In this document: positions 1 to 8,253 of the stretch, piece after piece | How the letters are laid out: every line of letters starts with the position of its first letter | How positions within the stretch are numbered: the first letter of the stretch is position 1 | NCBI GenBank assembly: GCA_017555465.1 | Contig: JAFZGH010000287.1 | Span: 1 to 27,668 of the forward strand | DNA from: Akkermansia sp. | Lineage (GTDB): Bacteria > Verrucomicrobiota > Verrucomicrobiia > Verrucomicrobiales > Akkermansiaceae | Reading direction: 5' to 3' | Length of the DNA stretch: 27,668 bases | Notes under the pieces: model-generated | What the model was told of the DNA's origin: nothing | The model's input: the letters and a program-made list of their open reading frames with translations, nothing else | Database searches by the model: none | Made by a program: the position numbers and the translations under genes

Positions 1-64
1 AGAATCCGCCTCCGACAACACAGGCAAGGAACAGAACAGGCCATATGAACTTTGCGAACTTCAT
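1..64 (-). CDS. N-terminus of an exported or lipoprotein gene, cut by window edge
   Basis: Only the first 21 codons are inside the window. They read MKFAKFIWPVLFLACVVGGGF: two lysines, a hydrophobic stretch and a cysteine after Leu-Ala, which looks like a signal peptide with a possible lipobox (F-L-A-C), or a signal anchor. The ATG lies one base beyond the dnaE stop codon (TGA at 68-66, ATG at 64-62), so it is very probably co-transcribed with and translationally coupled to dnaE. The body of the protein is outside the window, so no function can be given. The glycine-rich stretch after the cysteine would suit a tether behind a lipidated residue. The call rests on close coupling plus a convincing signal sequence. 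Confidence 0.6.
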   Translation of the reverse strand, partial: MKFAKFIWPVLFLACVVGGGF

Positions 65-65
65 A

Positions 66-3000
66 TCAGGAATACAGCGAAAGTTCTTCATCCAGCTTCG
101 GGCTGGGGGAGATGCAGTAGCGCTCTCCAAGCTCGATGCTTACGCGGTTGCCCAGGGAATTGCGGAAAGTCATGTGCACGGGCATCTTGCCGGGGTATTT
201 GAGCAGCGTTTCCTTAATCAGTGCCAGGTCCCCGGCATTGTGTCGCGCTGTATTGAGCGTGATTTCGTAGTGCTTCGGTTTGCCGCCACGGCGGCGGGTG
301 CCGTTTCCACCAATCTGCTCCAGTCCGTTGGCGGATACCTTCTTGCCTCCCGTTTTCTCATCTTCGGAGATGCGGGCCCGGAATTGTACGAAATTGCCAG
401 CAGTGAGCAGCCCTTCCTGTTCGGCGGCCTTGGTGTAGGAATCGCCCCAGAGCAGGGCTTCGGTGCTGCCGGTGAAATCTTCCACTGTAATGATGGCAAA
501 TTTCTGCCCGCTCTTGCTCATCTTGATGGTGACGGTGCGCAGCATGCCTGCCATATCCCGGCTGCCGCGGCATTCTTCGGAGGTCAGGTCAGGCAGGGTG
601 CCGATGGGCAGGTATTTGGATGAATCGATAATGCCGCGCATGCTGTCCAGCGGGTTGCCGGTGAAATAGGCTCCTGTCAGGAATTTCTCATCGTCCAGCC
701 GCTTTTCCTTGGGCCATTCCTGAAGAGTGACTTTTTCTTCGGGGGCAGAGGTAGTACCCATCATGTCGAACAGTGCCATCTGTCCGGCTTCAGCATCCTT
801 GTGCACACTGCTGGCACCGTTGATGCACTGCTCAATGGTTTCAAAGATCTGGGCGCGGCATACGTGCATCCAGTCGAAGGCGCCACACTGCACCAGCACT
901 TCAATCTGGTTACGGCGCACATTCTGAGGCGGAATACGGTAGCAGAAATCCTCCAGACTCTTGTAGGGCCCGTTCTTCTTGCGTTCCTCCACAATCACTC
1001 GCACCGTTTCAGAACTCATACTCTTCACCGAGGCCAGGCCGAAGCGCACAGCCAGCTTGCCATTCGGCATAGTTTCGGGGCAGAATTTCACCTCGCTGTG
1101 GTTCACGCAGGGCCCCAGCACTTCGATGCCCATGCGGATGGCTTCCTGGATGAATACACCGATTTTCTCGTTAGTGGCTTCATTCGTCATGAGACCGCAG
1201 AGGAATTCTACCGGGAAATGGGCTTTCAGGTAGGCGGTCCAGTAGGAAATATGGCCGTAACACGCGGAGTGGGATTTATTGAACCCGTAACCGGCGAACT
1301 TCTGAATCTTATCGAAAATGGCGTTGGCGGTTTTTTCGTCAATCTGATTGACATCCCAGCAGCCTTTCACGAAACGTCGGCGCTGTTCTGCCATTTCCTG
1401 CATATCTTTGTGACCCATGGCTCGGCGCAGCAAGTCTGCACCACCGAGGGTGTAGCCCGCCAGCAGTTTTGCTGCGGCCTGCACCTGTTCCTGGTAAATC
1501 ATTACGCCGTAGGTCAGCCCGGACACGGTTTCCAGCAGCGGGTGTTCGTATTCCGCCTGCTTAAGCCCTTTCTTAACGGCAATCATGTCGTCCATGAACT
1601 GCATAGCACCGGGGCGGTAGAGGGCGAGCAGGGCGATGATGTCTTCAATGTTGTCGATACCGTAGCGCCGGCAGGTATCCACCATGCCGCCGGATTCCAG
1701 CTGGAACACGCCCATGGTATCGCCGCGGTTCAGCAGCTCGAAAGTCTTTTTATCGGTGATATCCACCGCATCATAGCGGAAATCCGGCACGCGCTGGCGC
1801 ACATAGGTCTCCGCATCCTTCATTACGGTGAGTGTTTTGAGTCCCAGGAAGTCCATCTTGAGCAGGCCTGCGTTGTAAATGGCGCTCATATCGCACTGGG
1901 CCACCACTTCGCCTTTCGGGTTACTCAGGTCATCTCGCGTCAGCGCCACGTATTCATCCAGCGGTCGGTCACCAATCACCACACCGGCGGCGTGCATGCC
2001 TACGTTGCGCACCGTGCCTTCCAGTTTTTTTGCGTAGTTCCAGATTTCCTTGTAGGTGTCATCCTGTTCTACCAGATTGCGCAAATCCTCACTGGCGGCA
2101 TAACTCTTATCCAGCGTGACACCGGGGCCGCTTTCGATGAGCTTGGCAATCTTATCGCTGTCGCCATAGCTCATGTCAAGCACGCGGGCCACGTCCTTAA
2201 TCACGGACTTGGCACCCATGGTGCCGTAGGTGATGATGTGCGTCACGGCACGCTCGCCATATTTCTGGCGCACGTATTCAATCACTTCCGGTCGGCGTGT
2301 CTGGCAGAAGTCGATATCGATATCCGGCGGGCTGACGCGTTCCGGGTTCAGGAATCGTTCGAAAATCAGGTTGAAGGCGTAGGGGTCAATGTTGGTGATT
2401 TTCATCACATACGCCACCAGAGAACCTGCTGCCGAACCACGACCGGGCCCCACGGGAATATCGTGGTCTTTGGCCCAGTTAATGAAGTCTGCGGTAATCA
2501 GGAAGTAACTTGGGAAGCGCAACTGGTTGATGATGCCAAGCTCGTAATCCAGTCGGGCGCGCAGTTCATGGTCATTCTCGGCTCGTTCCTTGCCGTAGCG
2601 CTCCGCCAGCCCCTTGTAGCAGATTTTGCGGAGGTATTCTTCACGGGTGGAGCCATCTTCCGGTGCGAATTCCGGGTAGCGTTCGGTGGAGGTGGAGTCC
2701 AGCTTGATAGACGTGTTGCAGCGTTCAGCAATGACGTTGGTGTTTTCGTATGCGTCCGGGTATTCCGGGAAGAGCTGGCGCATTTCCTCCTCGCTCTTGA
2801 AGTAGACGCTCTTGGGGTAGCGCATGCGTTTGGAATCCATGCGCTTGTTACCAGTGCCCACGCAGATGAGAATGTCGTGCGCATCGTGGTCATCAGCATT
2901 CAGGAAGTGGGCATCATTGGTCACTACCAATGGCACGTTGTGCTTGCGGGCAAGGCGCACCAGGTCTGGAATCACGCGGCGCTCCTCCTCGATTTCGTGG

Positions 3001-3581
3001 TCCTGCAGTTCCACAAACACGTTGTCCTTGCCGAAGATATCGACCAGTTTGAGCAGCTCTTCCTCTGCTTTTTCCGGTTCATCGCGCAGGAGCCATTCCT
3101 GCATGGGGCCTGCAAGGCAGCCGGTCAGGCAGATGAGCCCCTTGCTGAACTCCCGCAGGGTGTCATAGTCAACGCGCGGCTTGTAGTAGAAGCCGTCCAG
3201 GTGGCCGCGGGAGACGATTTTGATGAGGTTCTCCCAGCCGATGTTGTTTTCGCAGAGCAACACCAGGTGGCAGTATTTGTTGCGACCGGGAATCTGTTTC
3301 TTCACATCCAGCGGGGTGGGAGCCACATATACCTCACAGCCGAGAATAGGCTTGAATACAGGCTTTTTCTCGTCAGGGTGTTCCTTGTTCCACTCCAGAA
3401 CCCCTTTGTTGTGTTTTTTGACGTTCACCATGAATTCGATGGCTGCGAACACGTTGCCGTGGTCTGTGATGGCAACGGAATTCATGCCCAGCTCCACGCA
3501 TTTCTTAATCAGATCCTTCGTGTGGATCATGCCGTCGAGCAGGGAATATTCGGTGTGAACGTGTAAGTGAGTGAAAGCCAT
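66..3581 (-). CDS. dnaE: DNA polymerase III alpha subunit (DnaE)
   Basis: This is the catalytic subunit of the replicative DNA polymerase III, extending primed DNA at the fork. The 1171-residue length is normal for DnaE. The N-terminus carries a PHP domain (HLHVHTEYSLLDG near residues 4-16, then ITDHGN, and NDAHFL further on) with its metal-binding histidines and aspartates largely kept. The polymerase core shows GPGRGSAAGSLVAY and PDIDIDF, whose aspartates D420 and D422 correspond to catalytic D401/D403 of E. coli. A helix-hairpin-helix region and an OB-fold (near KMSKSGQKFAIITVEDFTG) follow. I chose the ATG at 3581 rather than the upstream one at 3623, because MAFTHLHVHTEYS is the usual start and a good promoter (TATAAT at 3600-3595) lies between the two. 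A secreted protein gene follows after one base. Confidence 0.97.
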   Translation of the reverse strand: MAFTHLHVHTEYSLLDGMIHTKDLIKKCVELGMNSVAITDHGNVFAAIEFMVNVKKHNKGVLEWNKEHPDEKKPVFKPILGCEVYVAPTPLDVKKQIPGRNKYCHLVLLCENNIGWENLIKIVSRGHLDGFYYKPRVDYDTLREFSKGLICLTGCLAGPMQEWLLRDEPEKAEEELLKLVDIFGKDNVFVELQDHEIEEERRVIPDLVRLARKHNVPLVVTNDAHFLNADDHDAHDILICVGTGNKRMDSKRMRYPKSVYFKSEEEMRQLFPEYPDAYENTNVIAERCNTSIKLDSTSTERYPEFAPEDGSTREEYLRKICYKGLAERYGKERAENDHELRARLDYELGIINQLRFPSYFLITADFINWAKDHDIPVGPGRGSAAGSLVAYVMKITNIDPYAFNLIFERFLNPERVSPPDIDIDFCQTRRPEVIEYVRQKYGERAVTHIITYGTMGAKSVIKDVARVLDMSYGDSDKIAKLIESGPGVTLDKSYAASEDLRNLVEQDDTYKEIWNYAKKLEGTVRNVGMHAAGVVIGDRPLDEYVALTRDDLSNPKGEVVAQCDMSAIYNAGLLKMDFLGLKTLTVMKDAETYVRQRVPDFRYDAVDITDKKTFELLNRGDTMGVFQLESGGMVDTCRRYGIDNIEDIIALLALYRPGAMQFMDDMIAVKKGLKQAEYEHPLLETVSGLTYGVMIYQEQVQAAAKLLAGYTLGGADLLRRAMGHKDMQEMAEQRRRFVKGCWDVNQIDEKTANAIFDKIQKFAGYGFNKSHSACYGHISYWTAYLKAHFPVEFLCGLMTNEATNEKIGVFIQEAIRMGIEVLGPCVNHSEVKFCPETMPNGKLAVRFGLASVKSMSSETVRVIVEERKKNGPYKSLEDFCYRIPPQNVRRNQIEVLVQCGAFDWMHVCRAQIFETIEQCINGASSVHKDAEAGQMALFDMMGTTSAPEEKVTLQEWPKEKRLDDEKFLTGAYFTGNPLDSMRGIIDSSKYLPIGTLPDLTSEECRGSRDMAGMLRTVTIKMSKSGQKFAIITVEDFTGSTEALLWGDSYTKAAEQEGLLTAGNFVQFRARISEDEKTGGKKVSANGLEQIGGNGTRRRGGKPKHYEITLNTARHNAGDLALIKETLLKYPGKMPVHMTFRNSLGNRVSIELGERYCISPSPKLDEELSLYS

Positions 3582-3594
3582 AGCGCGTGCGGCA

Positions 3595-3623
3595 ATTATA
3601 CAACAGACGCCCCGGCATGTCAT
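3595..3623 (-). promoter_or_regulatory. dnaE promoter with very short leader
   Basis: On the minus strand a -35 ATGACA (3623-3618), a 17-base spacer and a perfect -10 TATAAT (3600-3595) precede dnaE. A start seven bases past the -10 falls near 3588, leaving about 7 bases before the ATG at 3581. No Shine-Dalgarno sequence fits in that space. Confidence 0.65.
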
Positions 3624-3680
3624 GTAGAAAACACGCCACCTATGTAAAAAAATAAATGAAAACGCGGACGCATTACGCGC

Positions 3681-3710
3681 TTGCGTATGCGGGGGCGTTT
3701 GCGCTATGAT
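3681..3710 (+). promoter_or_regulatory. ilvA-maf promoter
   Basis: TTGCGT (3681-3686), an 18-base spacer and TATGAT (3705-3710) lie 14 bases ahead of the ilvA ATG at 3725. The predicted leader is about 8 bases. The promoter is back to back with that of dnaE. The -10 is good and the -35 moderate. Confidence 0.55.
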
Positions 3711-3724
3711 AACGCAAACAAGTT

Positions 3725-5290
3725 ATGAGCACACTTAACGATATCCTCTTTGATGAAATTCTGCAGGCGCGCCAGCGAGTATATGCAGTGGGGGCACCCA
3801 CGCCCTTGCAGGAAATCAAGCTTCCCGGGGTGAATGCCACCGTGTTTGCCAAGCGCGAGGATCTGGGCCCCATTAAGGCATACAAGTGGCGCGGTGCTTA
3901 TAACTGCATGGCCAAGCTTTCCGTAGAGCAGCGAGAGAAGGGAGTGGTGGCTGCCTCGGCTGGTAATCACGGGCAGGGGGTGGCTCTTGCAGCCCGCCGC
4001 CTGGGGTGCAAGGCGCATATTTTCATGCCGCGCTCCACGCCGGAGGTGAAGCAGAATGCGGTGCGTATGCACGGTGGGGATAATGTGGAAATCGTGCTTA
4101 CTGGAGACTCGTACGATGCGGCCTCTGCTGCTGCACATGAGTTCGCCGAGGCGAATGAATTGACTTTTGTGCATCCCTATGACCACCCGTTCACCATGGG
4201 TGGGCAGGGAACTCTGGCAGATGAAGTGGTGATGAGTGGGCATGGGCCGTTTGACCGCGTGTATCTGCAGATTGGCGGTGGCGGTCTGGCTGCGGCCTGC
4301 GCCTGCTGGTTCAAGAAGTTCTGGCCGGAGTGCAAATGCATTGGAGTGGAAGGCGTGAACCAGGCTTCTATGAAGCTCGCCGTGGAAAGTGGAGAGCGCA
4401 GAACCTTGCCGTACGTGGATGTGTTCTGCGATGGCACAGCGGTGCGCACTGCTGGTGAGCTTACGTTTGAACTTTGCCGCGAGTTGCTGGATGGTTTTGT
4501 CACCGTGACCAATGAGGAGGTATGCAAGGCTATCCGTTCGCTCTGGAACAGCATCCGTGTGATTACGGAACCCTCCGGCTCTATGGGAATGGCTGCCTTG
4601 TTGCAGGACTGGAAGAACGGCAATATCAAGCCCGGTGAGAGGTGTCTGGTGGTGCTTTCCGGCGCCAATATGGATTTTGCGCAGATGGGCCTGGTGGCCA
4701 GTCGAGCGGGTGTGCAGGAAACGAACCGCCATGAGCGATTCCTGCAGATTCCCATGGAAACAAAGCGGGGGCAGGTGCTCAAGTATCTGGAGAGTATACC
4801 TGCTGGCGTGCAGCTGACGGATGTGCAGTATGGCCGCGTGGCCGGGGAGATTCAGCAGCCTGTGTTTGGCGTGCTGGCCACGGATGAGCAGTTTGCGGAG
4901 ATAGACCGTGCTCTGCAGGAGAAAGGTCTTCAGGCAAGGGATGTCACTAATCATGCTGATGTCCGCTTCCGAATGATTTCCTACGACCGCGAGCGCCTGA
5001 AGCACCCGGTGTTCTTTGTGATTGAGTTCCCGGAGCGTCCAGGTGCGTTCTCCGAATTCATGCGTGTGGTGGGGCAGTATGCGCACCTGTGTTATTTCAA
5101 TTACCGCTATTCGGGCGAGCATGTGGGGCGCGCCCTGGTGGGGCTGGAGTTTGAAACCGTTGCAGACCGCGATGCCTGCCGGGAAAAAGCGATGCAGTTG
5201 CTGGGCACAACGATTCAGGGACTCCATGAGCTGCCGGATGAAGTGCGGCACCGTGTGCTCGACCGCATGTCTCCCCTGGCTAAGGATTGA
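3725..5290 (+). CDS. ilvA: Threonine ammonia-lyase, biosynthetic (IlvA)
   Basis: A PLP enzyme that deaminates threonine to 2-oxobutanoate, the first committed step to isoleucine. At 521 residues it matches the long, biosynthetic form (E. coli IlvA is 514) with a C-terminal regulatory part. The PLP lysine is K54 in AYKWRGAYN, where many relatives have S/T-F-K-x-R-G-A. SAGNHGQGVAL and the phosphate-binding glycine loop IGGGGLAAA follow. The last 200 residues hold ACT-like sequence (FFVIEFPERPGAFSEFM), implying allosteric control by isoleucine and valine. The start ATG has no Shine-Dalgarno sequence. The stop is followed after two bases by maf. Short catabolic enzymes lack the regulatory end, so the biosynthetic role is favoured. 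Confidence 0.93.
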   Translation: MSTLNDILFDEILQARQRVYAVGAPTPLQEIKLPGVNATVFAKREDLGPIKAYKWRGAYNCMAKLSVEQREKGVVAASAGNHGQGVALAARRLGCKAHIFMPRSTPEVKQNAVRMHGGDNVEIVLTGDSYDAASAAAHEFAEANELTFVHPYDHPFTMGGQGTLADEVVMSGHGPFDRVYLQIGGGGLAAACACWFKKFWPECKCIGVEGVNQASMKLAVESGERRTLPYVDVFCDGTAVRTAGELTFELCRELLDGFVTVTNEEVCKAIRSLWNSIRVITEPSGSMGMAALLQDWKNGNIKPGERCLVVLSGANMDFAQMGLVASRAGVQETNRHERFLQIPMETKRGQVLKYLESIPAGVQLTDVQYGRVAGEIQQPVFGVLATDEQFAEIDRALQEKGLQARDVTNHADVRFRMISYDRERLKHPVFFVIEFPERPGAFSEFMRVVGQYAHLCYFNYRYSGEHVGRALVGLEFETVADRDACREKAMQLLGTTIQGLHELPDEVRHRVLDRMSPLAKD

Positions 5291-5292
5291 CC

Positions 5293-5835
5293 ATGATTCT
5301 GGCCTCTCAATCTCCGCGCCGGCGCGAACTGCTCACCCGTGAAGGGGTGGAGTTCCGCGTGGTGGTGCGCGATACGGAAGAAGTGCACGATGCTTCTTTG
5401 CCGCCTCAGGAACTCTGCGCTATCAATGCTGCAGCCAAGGCTCTGGCCGTGGCTCAGGAGTTTCCTGATGAAGTGGTTATTGGTGCTGATACGCTGGTTT
5501 TTATTGACGGCACGCCGCTGGGTAAACCAGCAGATGAAGCTGCTGCGGTGCAGATGCTGCTGCAGTTGCAGGGGCGTACGCACAGTGTATGCACTGCAGT
5601 GGCGGTTATCATGCCCGGCGGTGAGCGCCGCGATTTCGCAGAAATCAGCTATGTGACTTTCCGCCCGCTGGATGAAGCAGCCATCCGTCATTACATGAGC
5701 CTTGTTCATGTGTATGATAAGGCCGGAGCATACGCCATTCAGGAGCATGGCGAGCTCATTATTGAAAAGTTTGAAGGAGACCTGGATAACGTAATCGGTC
5801 TGCCTGTAAGGCGTCTGCTCCAGGTGCTGCAATAA
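5293..5835 (+). CDS. maf: Maf-family nucleotide pyrophosphatase
   Basis: Maf proteins hydrolyse non-canonical or modified nucleoside triphosphates (dTTP/UTP or 7-methyl-GTP, depending on subgroup), a house-cleaning role linked to septum inhibition when overproduced. The N-terminus ILASQSPRRRELL is the family signature, and IGADTLVFIDG with its aspartate comes around residue 65. The protein is 180 residues, close to the usual 190. I start at the ATG at 5293: AAGGA at 5282-5286 sits six bases upstream, one of the few clear Shine-Dalgarno sequences in the window, and it lies inside the end of ilvA. The gap to ilvA is two bases, so the two are one operon. Substrate subgroup cannot be settled by eye. 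Confidence 0.93.
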   Translation: MILASQSPRRRELLTREGVEFRVVVRDTEEVHDASLPPQELCAINAAAKALAVAQEFPDEVVIGADTLVFIDGTPLGKPADEAAAVQMLLQLQGRTHSVCTAVAVIMPGGERRDFAEISYVTFRPLDEAAIRHYMSLVHVYDKAGAYAIQEHGELIIEKFEGDLDNVIGLPVRRLLQVLQ

Positions 5836-5843
5836 TTAAGAAA

Positions 5844-5874
5844 ACCGCCTGTTTCCGATATGAAAACAGGCGGT
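5844..5874. terminator. Bidirectional terminator between maf and uppS
   Basis: An 11-bp stem (5844-5854 pairs with 5864-5874, core CCGCCTGTTT/AAACAGGCGG) closes a 9-base loop between the convergent stops at 5835 and 5887. The A-rich left flank becomes a T-rich tail (TTTTCTTAATTA) for minus-strand transcripts. The right flank is less T-rich, so termination may be stronger for uppS. Confidence 0.8.
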
Positions 5875-5886
5875 GAAAATCAATTT

Positions 5887-6588
5887 TCAGCGTTTGCCGT
5901 AGCGGCGTTCTCTCCTGGCATATTCAGCCAGTGCCGCTTCGAACTCCGTACGCCCGAAATCCGGCCAGAGCACATCGGTCACATATAGTTCCGAATAGCT
6001 TATCTGCCAGAGCAGGTAATTGGAGATGCGCATTTCGCCACTGGTGCGGATGAGCAAATCCGGGTCTGGCATGCCGGCAGTGTAGAGGTTTGCTGCCAGC
6101 ATATCGGGCGTGATAGCCTGCGGCTGCAGCGTGCCGTCCTGCACCTGCTCAGCCAGCTTGCGTGCAGCGGCTGTAATTTCCTGGCGAGAACCATACGAAA
6201 GCGCTAGCACGAGGTTGAGCCCATCATTGTTTCGGGTGGCCTCGATGCTTTGCTCCAGTTGCCTGCGGCATTTTTCCGGCAGCATGTACAGCTCGCCAAT
6301 GGCATGCAGGCGCACGTTCTTCTCCATCATTTCAGGGGTGCGCTCCTGCAGATATTTCTCCAGCATGTTCATGAGGGCAGAGACCTCCATCTTGGAGCGG
6401 CCCCAGTTCTCGGTGGAGAATGCGTAGAGAGTAAGCCACTTTACGCCGTGCTCCAGACAAAGATCCAGCGCGCGCTGCACGGTCTGGCCTCCTTCCTCAT
6501 GCCCCTTGGCGCGGAGAATGCCTTTCTGCTTGGCCCAGCGTCCGTTGCCATCCATGATGATGGCGATATGCTGCGGAATGGAACTCAT
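5887..6588 (-). CDS. uppS: Di-trans,poly-cis-undecaprenyl diphosphate synthase (UppS)
   Basis: The cis-prenyltransferase that adds isopentenyl units to farnesyl diphosphate to make undecaprenyl diphosphate, the lipid carrier for peptidoglycan and O-antigen. The N-terminus has HIAIIMDGNGRWAKQKG, with the catalytic aspartate at D13. FSTENWGRS appears near residue 80, and the C-terminal block DLLIRTSGEMRISNYLLWQISYSE holds the substrate-binding arginines. The length of 233 is normal for the short cis-prenyltransferases. It starts 11 bases after the kdsB stop on the same strand, so kdsB-uppS is an envelope-precursor operon. No cdsA follows; the strand changes at the terminator at 5844-5874. Confidence 0.96.
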   Translation of the reverse strand: MSSIPQHIAIIMDGNGRWAKQKGILRAKGHEEGGQTVQRALDLCLEHGVKWLTLYAFSTENWGRSKMEVSALMNMLEKYLQERTPEMMEKNVRLHAIGELYMLPEKCRRQLEQSIEATRNNDGLNLVLALSYGSRQEITAAARKLAEQVQDGTLQPQAITPDMLAANLYTAGMPDPDLLIRTSGEMRISNYLLWQISYSELYVTDVLWPDFGRTEFEAALAEYARRERRYGKR

Positions 6589-6599
6589 GCTCGGTGGAA

Positions 6600-7421
6600 T
6601 TACAGGTCGTACTCGCCGTATTCTGCCAGAATCGCTTCCACGCGGGCCACATCTTCGGGGGAGTCCACGCCGCTGGTGGTCTTGCGGCCGCGGTAATTGA
6701 CCTCCACCATCTTCACACGAAGTCCGTTGTAGAGGAAACGCATCTGCTCCAGACCTTCCACGGCACCCTTTTCGTAGTCGCCTTCGGGCAGCTCAAAGTA
6801 GTTCTTGAGTGCAGAGTGGGTGTAGGCGTAAAGACCCACGTGGCGGCGTACCGGGCTCTTCTCCATTGTTTCACGGGCTTTTTCCGGCTTGCGGATGGCA
6901 GGAATGGTGCTCTTGGAGAAAGCCATGGCATAGCCGTTCTTGTCTACCAGCACGGTGGTGCCGCTGTAGGGCGTGGTTTTCTTGGATTCCACGAGGCGGT
7001 CATATTCAGCCCAGTCCAGGTGGATGCAGGGGGTGAACACGTCGGCCGGGCAGGCCTTCCATTCATCGATGAGCTGCTGGATGACCCAGGGCGGGCAGAG
7101 GGGGTTATCGCCCTGCAGGTTCACGATGAAATCCGGTGCCGAATCCTGCTGACTTACAGCATCCCAGCAGCGCTCTGTGCCGCTGCGGCAGGTTTCGGCG
7201 GTCATGACCACAGGAACGCTTACGCCGTTGCAGTATTCCACGATGCGCTGGTCATCTGTGGCAACCACATAGCTGCAGTTCTCGTTGTGGCGGCAGATGG
7301 AGGCTGCGATGTCTGCTACGCGCTTAATCATCTCCACACCGGCAATCTTGACCAGCGGTTTGCCGGGCAGGCGGGTGGAGGCATAGCGGGCGGGAATAAC
7401 GATAAGAATAGACTGGGACAT
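6600..7421 (-). CDS. kdsB: 3-deoxy-manno-octulosonate cytidylyltransferase (CMP-KDO synthetase)
   Basis: Activates KDO with CTP to CMP-KDO for transfer to lipid A, so it marks the organism as an LPS-making Gram-negative. VIPARYASTRLPGKPLVKI at the N-terminus is the nucleotide-binding signature, followed by YVVATDDQRI, VVMTAETCRSGTERCWDA and VNLQGDNPL, all in the usual order. The length of 273 is slightly above the typical 245-260. The ATG at 7421 is well placed, and a weak promoter (GTGACA, 17 bases, TAGTAT) lies 28-56 bases upstream. uppS follows after 11 bases. Confidence 0.95.
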   Translation of the reverse strand: MSQSILIVIPARYASTRLPGKPLVKIAGVEMIKRVADIAASICRHNENCSYVVATDDQRIVEYCNGVSVPVVMTAETCRSGTERCWDAVSQQDSAPDFIVNLQGDNPLCPPWVIQQLIDEWKACPADVFTPCIHLDWAEYDRLVESKKTTPYSGTTVLVDKNGYAMAFSKSTIPAIRKPEKARETMEKSPVRRHVGLYAYTHSALKNYFELPEGDYEKGAVEGLEQMRFLYNGLRVKMVEVNYRGRKTTSGVDSPEDVARVEAILAEYGEYDL

Positions 7422-7448
7422 AGGTAAACAGGTGCTTCTAGCGCACTT

Positions 7449-7477
7449 ATACTAGCGCATTGAGTTCCTTTTGTCAC
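7449..7477 (-). promoter_or_regulatory. Probable kdsB-uppS promoter
   Basis: On the minus strand GTGACA (7477-7472), a 17-base spacer and TAGTAT (7454-7449) precede kdsB. The predicted leader is about 20 bases. This is a moderate match, supported by its position in the divergent gap. Confidence 0.45.
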
Positions 7478-7517
7478 GAAGAAAAGCACATTTTCACGGT
7501 GCTAATTTGCTCTTTGC

Positions 7518-7547
7518 TTGACAATGGCCCCGCAAAGTGCCTACAAT
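7518..7547 (+). promoter_or_regulatory. Strong promoter giving a leaderless transcript
   Basis: A perfect -35 TTGACA (7518-7523), an 18-base spacer and TACAAT (7542-7547) are followed by six bases and then the ATG at 7554. A start seven bases past the -10 falls on the A of that ATG. Confidence 0.75.
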
Positions 7548-7553
7548 AGACTC

Positions 7554-7988
7554 ATGAACAGATATCTGCTGATGCCTCTTATTGCCACTACCGCGCTGTA
7601 TGCTCAGGCTTCCGAATCCGTTTCTGATGCCTGCCGCAGTCTGCAGGATGCGTTGAATCGTGAGGCGTCCGTGCTGGAGCAGATTCAGAACAATCAGGAT
7701 GCAGATGAGATGCTGCCGGAGCTGCGTGCTGTACTTCAGCAGTTGGCTGCTTTGTCAGTGGTGGATGAAAATGAGCTTTGGCTGTACATCGATAACACAG
7801 AGGGTGTGAAACAACCGCTGGTGGATGCTCTTAGTCAGATTGCCCTGCAGTTTTCGCGCCTGGAAGCGGCGGATTTCTATCATCATGCCGGGCTGAGGGA
7901 GCTGCTTGCTCCGCAGACTGAGGAAACGCCCGATGTGCGGCGCGCTAAGCTCGAGAAAATCCACGCGGTCGATCATGACGATGATTAA
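7554..7988 (+). CDS. Small secreted protein of unknown function
   Basis: A 144-residue protein with a signal peptide: MNRYLLMPLIATTALYAQA, then a likely cut before SES. The mature part is mostly alpha-helical in character, with leucine, glutamine and glutamate repeats, and ends in an acidic tail (DHDDD). It has no cysteine pair or enzyme motif that I recognise. The start is set by the promoter: TACAAT ends at 7547, so the ATG at 7554 is at the predicted +1. The longer reading from a TTG at 7518 would begin inside the -35 box. The last 44 bases overlap the end of the convergent gene at 7945-8253, and an 8-bp hairpin (7991-7998 with 8009-8016) lies just past the stop. Confidence 0.7.
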   Translation: MNRYLLMPLIATTALYAQASESVSDACRSLQDALNREASVLEQIQNNQDADEMLPELRAVLQQLAALSVVDENELWLYIDNTEGVKQPLVDALSQIALQFSRLEAADFYHHAGLRELLAPQTEETPDVRRAKLEKIHAVDHDDD

Positions 7989-8253
7989 ATGAGCTGCTCT
8001 TTTCTTTCAGCAGCTCCTGCACATGTTCCAGCTCTTTGTCCATATAATCGGGCAGGTCATTCCGGTGGGCGGACATATTGGCGAACACTCGATCCCGGTA
8101 TTCAATGGCAGCGGCGCGGGATTCTTCTTCAGAGCCGTATTGTAAATCCGAGAAGTAGCGGGTGATGATGCGCCCGCAGCGTTGAATGCTGACTCTCCAG
8201 CCTTGAAAGTCTGTGTTCTCGTAGGTGTATCGGGTGAGGTTTTTTGTTTTCAT
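7945..8253 (-). CDS. Small AP2-like domain protein
   Basis: A 102-residue protein whose N-terminal half (about residues 16-55) has the pattern of AP2/integrase-type DNA-binding domains: GWRVSIQRCGRIITRYFSD with a tryptophan, alternating strand residues and basic positions, then a helix EEESRAAAIEYRDRV. The rest is a charged helix (ELEHVQELLKEK) and a basic tail (NHRHDRPRGFSRA). Small single AP2-like proteins of this kind occur in several bacteria and may bind DNA; a role is not established. The ATG begins only five bases after the stem of the terminator-like hairpin at 8259-8290, so its own promoter is not obvious. It overlaps the end of the opposite gene by 44 bases. Confidence 0.65.
   Translation of the reverse strand: MKTKNLTRYTYENTDFQGWRVSIQRCGRIITRYFSDLQYGSEEESRAAAIEYRDRVFANMSAHRNDLPDYMDKELEHVQELLKEKSSSFNHRHDRPRGFSRA

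Noticed and set aside
801..3566. Open frame of 921 codons on the plus strand
   Set aside because: It lies wholly antisense to dnaE, whose motifs are complete. Its protein is rich in His, Val and Phe with no domain, as expected for the mirror of a GC-rich gene.
3582..3623. Longer dnaE start adding 14 residues
   Set aside because: The extra residues (MTCRGVCCIIAARA) are atypical, and the likely promoter and +1 lie inside them.
3704..5251. Open frame of 515 codons on the minus strand opposite ilvA
   Set aside because: Antisense shadow of a well-supported enzyme gene; composition is His/Leu/Arg-rich and there is no start signal or domain.
6594..7427. Open frame of 277 codons on the plus strand opposite kdsB
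   Set aside because: Covers the same stretch as kdsB in antisense, with no recognisable protein features.
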